Part shown: positions 55,840-64,000 of the stretch, one piece after another
How positions within the stretch are numbered: position 1 is the first letter of the stretch
How the letters are laid out: each line of letters opens with the position of its first letter
DNA from: Albugo candida
Taxonomy: Eukaryota > Oomycota > Peronosporomycetes > Albuginales > Albuginaceae
Reading direction: 5' to 3'
DNA length: 64,000 bases
Assembly: GCA_905220665.1 (NCBI GenBank)
Contig: CAJNAR010000144.1
Coordinates: 434,001 to 498,000, forward strand
Made by a program: the position numbers and the translations under genes
The notes under the pieces: generated by a model
Database searches by the model: none
What the model saw: the letters and a program-made list of their open reading frames with translations, nothing else
What the model was told of the DNA's origin: nothing

Positions 55840-57000
55840 CTAATCTTCATGTTGAGGACCAGTGGCGGGTGCATGTCTTCCTGTTTGGAGAGCAATTCGT
55901 GCCTCTACTTTTCTGACAATTGGTTCAATAAAAAAGCCGAGTGAATAACCCCCGCCGATACAGGCGATGCCAAATACGACGGTTTCGCCAATAAATGCTG
56001 GAATACTCGTAGAAGGGTTACGGAATATAGCAATTGGGATCGTTAGTGCTTTTGCTGTCCAAATAGATACTTGCACACGAGGCCTGGCCACCGGCAACTT
56101 ACCTGAAAACTTCGATAATACATCACCAACCCTTACAAAAGCAAGACCGACGGCGTGACGAACTTTTTGACAGAAGCTATCCATCCGCACCTCGTTAGCA
56201 GTTTCCAGGAGGCACGCAGATAGCTTTTCTGCTTCGGTCACATCGTTATGAGCCAGTGAACGGCTATTTCGCATTTTTGGAGCGTTAGAGCTGATAACCA
56301 GCTCAACCAATTGTATGGCCGAGTCGATGAACATGTCATTGACCTCCACGCATATTCTTTTTTTATTTTGTACATTGTTTTCATATAAACAATGCTCGTT
56401 CCAAAACGAAAAAATACCGAGAGGATCTTCATGACATTTGGCGTTCTGAGAGCCCGAGGCTTTGCCAGAGCCAATCCCACGATACGGGGATGCAGGTTGC
56501 GCGTTTGCGTAACTAAGGCTGAGCAGTGTGGCTATTGTTCGAAGCATCTGGGTGCTTGATGGTGAATGTGCGAATGAGCAGCATTTAGTAAAGCTGATCA
56601 AAAAAGCAGAACTGGACGCATCCAGCGTTTGACATTCTATATCGAGCATTCCATTATTTGAAAAAATAGAATGAAACTAAGGCATGTATCGTACGTTGTT
56701 GCATGCTCATGATGATGGGAACTCGTTTATTGCAATAACTTCTAGCACATTAATCGTGTTTGATCACGATGCAACGCTGTCATTTGCAAATGTCCGCTAC
56801 CTATGCTTTTTATGTTTATGACTTGATAAACCGTAAGCAATGAGAACATGGAATGCGTATAGTATTTCTTGCGCTTTTTCTTTTTTGTGAAACGCTTTCG
56901 TGGAAATTGCGCTCACCTACACCAAACCACTACTACATTCAAGGGTTTGAACCCTGGTCAAGCCTTGCTTGTGAGCGAAATTTTCAGCCAGTCACCTCGT
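55600..57000. repeat. tandem segmental duplication, unit 1
   Basis: This region matches 62,520-64,000 in the same orientation. It includes a secreted-protein gene with its 3' flank (GGCATGTGAATGT / GGCATGTGGATGT) and 5' flank, up to the shared stretch ACACCAAACCACTACTACAT and CAGCCTTGCTTGTG-like sequence. Coding parts have diverged more than flanks. Confidence 0.8.
55840..56547 (-). CDS. secreted protein, member 1 of a tandem pair
   Basis: The Met at 56547 gives a signal peptide (MLRTIATLLSLSYANAQ) and a 235-aa protein; the longer frame from 56649 would hide it. The paralogue at 62.8 kb has the same start, MLQTLATLLSL. Cysteines lie in comparable order: C-x-E/D near residue 38, HCL near 52, a C before the first long helix, RSL near 95 and two more C. 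The second half has a hydrophobic stretch (IGETVVFGIACIGGGYSLGFF), so the protein may insert into a membrane after secretion. No RXLR or known domain. In a biotroph this would be an effector candidate; I do not claim that function. Confidence 0.7.
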   Translation of the reverse strand: MLRTIATLLSLSYANAQPASPYRGIGSGKASGSQNAKCHEDPLGIFSFWNEHCLYENNVQNKKRICVEVNDMFIDSAIQLVELVISSNAPKMRNSRSLAHNDVTEAEKLSACLLETANEVRMDSFCQKVRHAVGLAFVRVGDVLSKFSGKLPVARPRVQVSIWTAKALTIPIAIFRNPSTSIPAFIGETVVFGIACIGGGYSLGFFIEPIVRKVEARIALQTGRHAPATGPQHED

Positions 57001-57068
57001 TCGAATTATGCTCGATGATTTTGTGGAACCAGACGTGCTCCAACAAGCAGCTGGTTTGCTGGAAGTGA
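56853..57068 (+). CDS. possible small secreted Cys-containing protein
   Basis: This 71-codon frame begins MRIVFLALFLFCETLSW, a signal-like peptide, and has four further cysteines. It lies divergently from the secreted-protein gene, within the duplicated segment. In unit 2 (about 63,860-64,000) the equivalent frame reads MLKGLFLAVFLS then a stop, so it is dead or never was a gene there. Weak call. Confidence 0.3.
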   Translation: MRIVFLALFLFCETLSWKLRSPTPNHYYIQGFEPWSSLACERNFQPVTSFELCSMILWNQTCSNKQLVCWK

Positions 57069-57352
57069 CTTGGAGAGTACACCGTGACTCGTGCGTGCGG
57101 CTTTGTAGCGCACAATATGCATTTCTTGGCGCAGCGACGAGGAAAACGTACTAGATCAGAATGCATGACCATTGGAAAGAGAGCGTCTAGGTTTTTTTCG
57201 ATTTCCTTTAAAGGCACCCTGTATTCTATCTTCGTTTCTTCTCAAGCATAGTCGATTTTCAGGTCTCTTGAATAAGTACCTTGATTTCGCGACCATGTTC
57301 TCCTAATAATGCGTAGCGCTCGCTAGCGTCTTATCTGACTGCTTGTCTTGTC

Positions 57353-58254
57353 GTGGCCTTCGAGATCTTACATGCCATTGACGTAACTGTCATCATTTTG
57401 TCCACCGTGAAATTCGGAGGTGGCGTAGGCAACAAGGACAATATATATTTTCACACATACGTTTTGCGATTCTCTAGCAAGACTGTAAGCTGTAGCGTAT
57501 GGAGACTCTTGCAAGATGGGTCAGCATCGGATGAGTTTTGCCAGTCTGTTATACGGTTCGAAGGCAGTAGAAAGTGCTCTATTGACGGAGAGTTACATAG
57601 CCGGTCTTCCGACTTTATGTGCAGAACGTTGATGATTGATTTACAAAAAACTCCGTATCTGGAAAGATTACTATTCAAAAGATTTCTACAAAATCTGGGC
57701 TTGCCAACCGCTTTGAGCATAGAAAACATCGTAGGAGAGGTATAATGAGGAGCGGAGCGAGAGGTGTTAGGTTCGCTTTCGATCGCCAAGGTATAGCAGC
57801 TACAATTAGGTTCGTTCTACGGCTGCTTTGATTGAGCCACAAGCGGTGAGTCGATTCTATCGACTGTTTGCATTGCGTGCCTTTATTCCTGACAGAGAAT
57901 GTTGTCGAATCTTTGCTTTAGTATCACGAACATATCATCGATTCCAATATGCGTATAATTTGGTGGCTTTTTGTATACGTCAACCACAGACACTCAGCTT
58001 TATTGACTTGGAAGGTTTTAGCGCACTCATGAAAGAACGGTGGTCCCATTACTCGAATATCGGTGGTAGAAGTAGTAAGTTTCGATTTTGAGTTTTAGAA
58101 ACTATAAATGTCTAATTCTTCTCTAGTGGGTGCTATCGACTGTATCTGGCACCTCCACTTGGTATCTAATGTACTGTACTGTATGAACCCATTGGTTCCC
58201 TTCAAGTACAAACTCGCAAAATGCTGCCTCGTCTTTATTCCCATAATTACATAG
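57353..58254 (+). CDS. unidentified spliced gene (5' end not resolved)
   Basis: Exon pieces 57353-57739, 57810-58074 and 58127-58254 join in phase across 70- and 52-nt GT-AG introns, giving at least 259 codons. The first visible codon is not ATG, so one or more upstream exons are missing; an in-frame TAG near 57,315 marks the limit. Protein-like parts include LERLLFKRFLQNLGLPTALS, FYRLFALRAFIPDRECCRIF, YAYNLVAFCIRQPQTLSFID and SMGAIDCIWHLHLVSN. It is Cys- and Leu-rich and probably helical. No family was recognised. The two in-phase introns are the main reason to believe it. Confidence 0.5.
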
Positions 58255-59387
58255 AGCATCCTGATAAACCGTGTAATCCTCGACGGGCAGGTTTGCAACG
58301 CGGCAGTGCGATACTTAATATTTGGATTCGAGATGAACGTCCGCGACCAGGTGCTGCTTTACTGTATCTCGGATAAATCTCTTTAGTTGTGCGTAGCTAC
58401 AAGGTTCAAAATGATCGATTATTATAATTGACTTTAAGATTGCATGGGAGGATCTAGACATATTCGTGCTCGTAGCCTTATTAAGTTTTCCTGTTCCGGT
58501 GATCATCGACGCAAGAAAATTATGCGCAACTTTTGCATATCAGGAGCTATTCATTTGCCTGTCAGACGAACAAGACTGCCCCGTAGATCCAGTAAAGCTT
58601 TTCTCGTAGGAAATGACCCCCGTCAAACTGTTCCTCACTTGTCAATTTCTGTGTATATTGATCAGATTCTAACATTATTTTGTACCAATCTATCTAACCG
58701 GCACTTTCTTTTGGCTAAGATGAGAGCACATATTACGTATCTGTACTAAGCGAATCAGCTAATCTCAGTGTGCCTCACTTCAAGTTGACTATTACTCGGC
58801 TACGCTGCCGTGCTGCATTTTGTAAAAGGTGTGATGTGCAGCTGAACATTTAGAACGAGTAGAAAGTAGTGAAATCAAGTAGGAATAGCAGTGAGTCTGT
58901 GCGTTACTGCTCACAATGTATCTGTTTCTCTTCCTGATGGAACGCTAACCTACCATCCCCAGCTTTGCCCGTATCAAAACCAAATGTCAAAACTCAAAAT
59001 CTGCATCAATCCTGTATCTTTGCGACTAGTGTAAATTCATCTGACAGTCAAACTATTCTTGCAGACGTATGTAAGCCACCAACCCATCTTAGATATCATC
59101 GGTGTGAATAGTAAACTGTACAAATTTGAAGTTGTATGCTATTCCTCTTCCTTCGATATTGAATATTTACATAGTGCGGATGTGTACTTGTTGTACATTT
59201 TGAACAGCCGGCGCGTTTCGGCAAAATCATCACACGAATCTTTGGTTCTGATGCCGGCTTTAAAACGCAAATATTGCTCGATTGCCTTGATCAGCTGCAG
59301 AACAACTCCGTGATAGAAATGACAAGAGACAACAGCGAATAGACTCCTGCATTGTCATTTCTCAACCGCTCCAAAAGCCTCTAAATC
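58255..59387. other. intergenic, no gene supported
   Basis: Frames of 60-100 codons only, without motifs. A short GC-rich stretch near 58,560-58,620 shows nothing specific. Confidence 0.4.
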
Positions 59388-61928
59388 TCAAGTGCTAAAA
59401 TCAGAACATGAGCCACCTCTCTCACTACTTCCATCCTCCTCAAGCCATTTGGAGCACTCATAGATGCCTGAGCTCGCTGAAAGTTTCGCAATACATTTGT
59501 GTATTGGTTCGTGTGAGATATTTTCTCGGTCATACCGATTTGACTCCACATATAAAGCTGAAGGAGAGTCTATCTCAGTACCAAAGGAGGCTTCGTGTCT
59601 ATCCATAAGATCCACGTTTAGGTGCTTTTGCACGCGATCCAAGGAAATTAGCCTAACGTTCCCGCTTCCACAAAACAAGCAGTACACCACTTGCAAAGGG
59701 GAATTGCCGTGACTTTGATAGTGCTCCAGATCATTCTTCCCGAAGTCATAAACACAATCTCTATCAAAAGATCTCAAATTTGATTGCGTAATGTGCTTTT
59801 GGCTCAGAAGTGATATCGCCCCGCACTCAATGCATAGCGTTCTTGTGGAGTATTGCATTTTCACAAACTTTGCAGATGTAACGATATGACGCAAAACAAG
59901 TTTAAGATCTTCCACCGACTGGAAGCCATACGTAGCATCCCGCATATTTGTAGTTGACTTTGAATACCTCGTAGCTATCAGGTTTTCATTCATTTGAATA
60001 GATAGGCCAACAGAGACTAACTCTGTCAAATCCCAGAAGAATTTGGATGGGTCCGCTGTAGGAAGCTGAACTTGATATGATTCGATTATCGTTCCCGGCT
60101 ACGTGACACAATGTACCGTGTGAGGCAGCAGTACTTGAATAAACACACAACGATCTCACTTGAAACTGAAGAGAACAAACCACACCTTCGTCAGGCTTAA
60201 GCTGGTACATTTGTGCTTTATGAAATGAAAATGTTCGTCGGCTCGATATGATTTGAGCAGTGTCCTACACCACGCACATTTAACAATTAGAGAAATTGGA
60301 TATTGATACCACACTGTTTGATGTATCTGTACCCGTACATTGGCGTTATCAGTACTCCAACTAATCGATGCTTTTCTTCCTCTTATTGGATCGTTTTCAA
60401 AAGAATGAGTGGTCTGCGCTTCAATATCGGCTTGGTCTACCATTCGTTTCGTGCCATCATCTTGTCGGAAAAAATCGTCAACTGTATACGGACCCCTTTG
60501 GTTTTGACTGAATCGAGGATGAAAGAATATATGCGTTTGGTAGGAAGAGCCTGGGTTGCTTATGTCGGTAAGTTCGACATCACCTTTGTGATTTGAATAT
60601 GACGTAGCCTCCAAAACAGGGTACTCCAAAGCAACTTCGAATGTCTCTTTACTTCCCGTTGGAGGTCCCGATGCAGCACTATCATACTCTATATCATTAT
60701 CCAAGTCCTCCTGTATGATTGACTCGAGTTTTCGACACTTAGCCATACTATCAGTTTCAGCAAAGCTCCAACGTTTACCATCAAGCTCTACGTGATCGCC
60801 CAAGTAGAAAAGCACCTCTCTTCTGTAATCAGGTCGTCGGGTAAATGGGTTTTCTTTTACATTAATGTGTCTCAAGCTGCGTAGGGGCCTCAAGATTTCT
60901 ATCTCTCGAATACCATCAAGTCGATTCCATGAAATATCAAGAAATTTTAAAGACTTGAGATATTGCATGCCCTCAAGGGTATGTAGCTGATTCATTGAAA
61001 GATTCAAGGTTTCCAATTGAGTGAGCGAATTCATTGCTGGTAATTCAGATAGCTGATTATGGCACAAGCACAAATGCTTCAAACTCGAGCACTCCAAAGT
61101 ACATGTGATTGAAGTGATACGATTCCATCCAAAATCGATACTTGTAATAGCCTTCAGCGAATTGATAGATGCATCGATGATACCAAATTCGTCGCAGCTC
61201 CGGATTGTTAGTGCATTTAAAACTTTCCAGTCTCTGCTTTCCCATTCATTAAAAAGGACTTGGCGCAAGCATTTTATTCGAATTTGTTCCACACAAAGCG
61301 TCTTAAGTGTTTGCGCAAAGAGATACAAATGGCTCAATACCTTTGCGTCCATTTTCCGTATTTCTATCGCATCAAGTGATGGAAAAATCTCCAGATCCGC
61401 TGCTTCGATCATTTCGCTTTGTTGTTGATAAATATGGAGGCAATTGACTTTAGTCAATATTGTGGACAGCTTGAGAACAGTAATGTGACCACTATGATGA
61501 CGCTGTAACGGCTGGGTATGCGCATTCATATTCAAATTTTCGATATGATCTCGAGACTGAATAGCCCACGTTTCTATCAATTGAGTCTCTGGACTCCGCT
61601 TTGGCTGCAAGACAGCGTGCAATCGATAAGATAGGTAGTTTATTTGTTCCGTTGATAGAACGAGAAACTTTTCATTAAGATTTTTGACCGACTGCTGCAG
61701 TTTATCTTCCACTTCTTTCAAAAAGGAAGGATCATCTTTATTTGTTTCAATCCGAATCTCCTGTTTGTGCTTTCGCGTAAGCTGATAATCGGACGGCGTT
61801 GAGAGAGTGTCTGATCTATTTCCGAGGAATCGATTCTTGAAAAATCGTTGCGAGTGGTGAATCAGAGATGCGGAAACAACGGCCTCGAATCGATTGTCCA
61901 TCGCAATGTCGTTCGCGTCCCGATTCAT
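59388..61928 (-). CDS. leucine-rich-repeat protein resembling STK11IP (LKB1-interacting protein)
   Basis: Three exons are proposed: 60269-61928, 60117-60215 and 59388-60055 (introns of 53 and 61 nt), giving 808 aa. Residues about 100-400 hold a spaced LRR array: IFPSLDAIEIRKMDAKVLS, LKAITSIDFGWNRITSI, LKHLCLCHNQLSELP, LETLNLSMNQLHTLEGM, LKFLDISWNRLDGI and LRHINVKENPFTRRPDYR. The order, with a ...PSL..IEI.K..... opening before the LRRs and a VxLDGK block after (HVELDGKRWS), resembles STK11IP/LIP1. That family tethers LKB1 in animals and locates to lysosomes. The C-terminus has Cys pairs in LCIECGAIS and YCLFCGSG that may form a zinc ribbon. The assignment is by pattern and remains tentative; a general LRR scaffold is the alternative. 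Confidence 0.75.
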
Positions 61929-62762
61929 TCAAAGGATCATGCCGTTCCAAATGGATTTTGTGTTTTTCACATTATGTTTGGTGTGAAGCACATTTCTAGG
62001 TAACGAAGTACAGGCAACACGACTTCAGTAGACTCACCTTACCTACGTAATTATCCAACAAAAAGATATGATGAAACAACAACGAACGGTACACAAGGCT
62101 AAAGTCAAGAATCTGACGTCATCGTCTTCGTCCTTTATAGCTTAATATTTCCGGCAATGCCGGTACTGGAACACGATACAAGATGCAAAATACTGGGTTT
62201 CTCATTTGATCAAATGAATAGTGGTAAACAAATCTTGGACTTGTAAATAATGCCATGAGTGTATGAAGAATGCTGTCAATGCAACATCGGCTTGCATCAC
62301 TATCACAATCGATACTGCACCGATAGCTTAGAAAATTAACGGTAACTTGAATATCGCTGATCACTGGTTTTATTCACCGGATGAAGCAACATGGGCGCCA
62401 ATGAGAAAGAGTGTCTTATTTCGACGGGTGGCTCTCAATATTCGTTTAAATTGTTCGGCGTGTTTCGATCCGGATCGAGTACTGCTCGTATGTTCCCTCG
62501 ACCTTCCTATGTTAATATGTTACTAATATAGAGGACGGCATGTGGATGTGATACACCCACCATACAATAGCATAGCTATTTTTTAGGCCGCGAAATCATG
62601 TCAAATACTGATGCTATGACAACGACCATGAATACTCGTGCTGAATGTAAAATAAATAGTGGAAGACTAGCAACAAACACAAGTATAGCAGAGAAAATAA
62701 AAAATCAGATTTTGCAGACTGTGCGATCTGACGGAAACCATGTGATGCATGCTTTTAATTCT
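61929..62762. other. intergenic; 3' flank of second secreted-protein gene
   Basis: No gene is seen. The right part (from about 62,520) belongs to unit 2 of the segmental duplication. Confidence 0.45.
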
Positions 62763-63506
62763 TCAATTGCTTGAGGGGGCAGCGGAGCGTGCACGTACTG
62801 TTCTTGAGATAGCATGAGCGCCTGGTCGAGTGCGTACAGCTGTCCTTAGACATTTATAAGGCTGGTAGATAAATGAGGTTAATATGAAGCCGTCACGAAA
62901 AGACATGCCGACATCTCCAGCAAATGCGGTAATCGGAAATTGCTTGCCATCGCTATAACGTTCATTGTGCACAAGCTCACCATAAAGTCTTCCAAATACT
63001 GCACCGAGAACAAATGCCGAAGGTGGACACTTCTCTCGGATGGTGGATAAACTTGGTATTAGATTATACGCATCTACCAGAGCGGTATGAAGAGCTTCAT
63101 AAACTTTTGTACAAAGCTTCTTTATCGACGTGCTGGGAACGGGTTCTTCGGCACACAGAGATATGTCTTTTTGGAGTGCGGTAATTTCTGTGACGCTATC
63201 AACCAGTGAGCGACTATGTAGCATATGTTGATGATCTGATTCACAATCTATATAGTGCAACGCCACTTTTCTGATGGCCTTCACGAATGTTCTTTTGATC
63301 TTCATGCATGTTTCATCACTTCCGTCCAAACAATGCTGATCCCCATACTTGAAAACTTGGCTGGTTAGAGTTTCTTCACATTCAGCGCGGGTAGAGTCCG
63401 AGATATAGCGCAACACACGTCCAGGCTCGCCCTTCAGATCTTGCTGCTGTAGAAGTTGACCGTTCAAGCAAATTAGGCTGAGTAGTGTGGCTAGTGTTTG
63501 AAGCAT
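62763..63506 (-). CDS. secreted protein, member 2 of a tandem pair
   Basis: The Met at 63506 gives signal peptide MLQTLATLLSLICLNGQ and a 247-aa protein. Shared with member 1 are the HCL motif, a Cys-led helix, RSL, then CAEE/CLLE. Identity is low outside the signal peptide and these points, whereas the flanking DNA still aligns, so the coding part has changed fast. The second half has GAVFGRLYGELVHNER and a basic Arg-rich end (RTVRARSAAPSSN). The function is unknown. Confidence 0.7.
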   Translation of the reverse strand: MLQTLATLLSLICLNGQLLQQQDLKGEPGRVLRYISDSTRAECEETLTSQVFKYGDQHCLDGSDETCMKIKRTFVKAIRKVALHYIDCESDHQHMLHSRSLVDSVTEITALQKDISLCAEEPVPSTSIKKLCTKVYEALHTALVDAYNLIPSLSTIREKCPPSAFVLGAVFGRLYGELVHNERYSDGKQFPITAFAGDVGMSFRDGFILTSFIYQPYKCLRTAVRTRPGAHAISRTVRARSAAPSSN

Positions 63507-64000
63507 TTTAGCAATTGATCGTGAATGTGTGAATGAATAGTAAGCTGTCAAATTGACCAAAATATAGATTTGGACGCATACAACGTTTGGCAATCTTTAT
63601 GGAAAATTCAGATTTTGATCAATCTGATCGAATGTAGCACACGTTTTAGAGTACGTCTTCACATGCACATAGTCGTGGCAACCCGTTCAATGTAGAAGTT
63701 TTAGATTCTTCAAGTGCAAGAATTAACAGCGATGCCATCAGAAATTACGAGCCATCCGAACCATCAAGCGCGCATTATGTCGTTATGGGTATGTGATTGC
63801 GATGCATCTCAATTATTGCCAAATGTGCTGAAAGTGACGAAAAACATCAAAAATATGGAATGCTTAAAGGGTTATTCCTAGCAGTCTTTCTTTCATGAGA
63901 AGCTTCCATAGAATTGCCCACTACACCAAACCACTACTACATCTATTCTATTTCATGCTGATCCAGCTCCAGCCTTGCTTGTGGTCGAAACTCTCAGCCA
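63507..64000. other. 5' flank of secreted-protein gene, cut by window edge
   Basis: Upstream region conserved with 56,548-57,000. A dead small frame lies near 63,860. Any further gene is outside the window. Confidence 0.45.

Larger units (their letters stand above)
62520..64000. repeat. tandem segmental duplication, unit 2
   Basis: Matches 55,600-57,000 in the same orientation and continues to the edge of the window, so its full length is not visible. Confidence 0.8.

Noticed and set aside
1..64000. CRISPR array, rRNA, tRNA or bacterial operon signals
   Set aside because: No regularly spaced repeats, no rRNA stretches and no cloverleaf that I could support; the content is eukaryotic nuclear.

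Overview
The window reads as nuclear DNA of a compact, intron-poor eukaryotic microbe. Genes lie on both strands, often convergent or divergent with gaps of 60-200 bp. Every intron I could resolve is GT-AG and about 46-70 nt long. Gene content (TFIID subunit TAF1, SYS1, mitochondrial HslU, ValRS, GT71-type glycosyltransferase, STK11IP-like LRR protein), small secreted-protein genes and 5'-truncated LINE remnants suggest an oomycete. A white-rust (Albugo)-like genome is my best guess; this is inference, not a database match.

Layout. 0.9-7.2 kb holds four genes: an unidentified protein, an acidic probable mitochondrial protein, a type II membrane glycosyltransferase and ornithine decarboxylase. 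7.2-10.3 kb is mostly empty, with one decayed gene. 10.3-14.1 kb is valyl-tRNA synthetase in at least 11 exons. From 14.9 to 36.4 kb lies a very large imperfect inverted repeat: left arm about 14,878-22,433, right arm about 28,783-36,435, with 6.3 kb between. Each arm carries an intact RlmN-type 23S rRNA methyltransferase gene, a relic of the ValRS 5' end and the 3' end of TAF1. The TAF1 gene is whole only on the right, so the left arm is the derived copy. The inner parts of the arms are almost identical and the outer parts have diverged. A truncated LINE with target-site duplication interrupts only the right arm.

37-47 kb holds a decayed copy and two near-identical head-to-head copies of a gene for an acidic, weakly MLF-like protein. 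Around and between them are mitochondrial HslU, SYS1, an unidentified tail-anchored protein and an EF-hand protein with an apparent frameshift. 47.2-51.1 kb holds a FadE-type acyl-CoA dehydrogenase and a paralogue of the first gene of the window. 53.1-53.95 kb is a second LINE end with target-site duplication. 55.6-57.0 and 62.5-64.0 kb are a diverged tandem segmental duplication carrying two secreted-protein genes. Between them lie an unidentified spliced gene and a three-exon LRR gene resembling STK11IP.

The genes do not form one pathway. The common theme is duplication: inverted (two cases), dispersed (the 0.9 and 50 kb pair) and tandem (secreted proteins), with gene relics left behind. 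Splice sites were placed by eye from reading frame and paralogue alignment; no transcript evidence was available.
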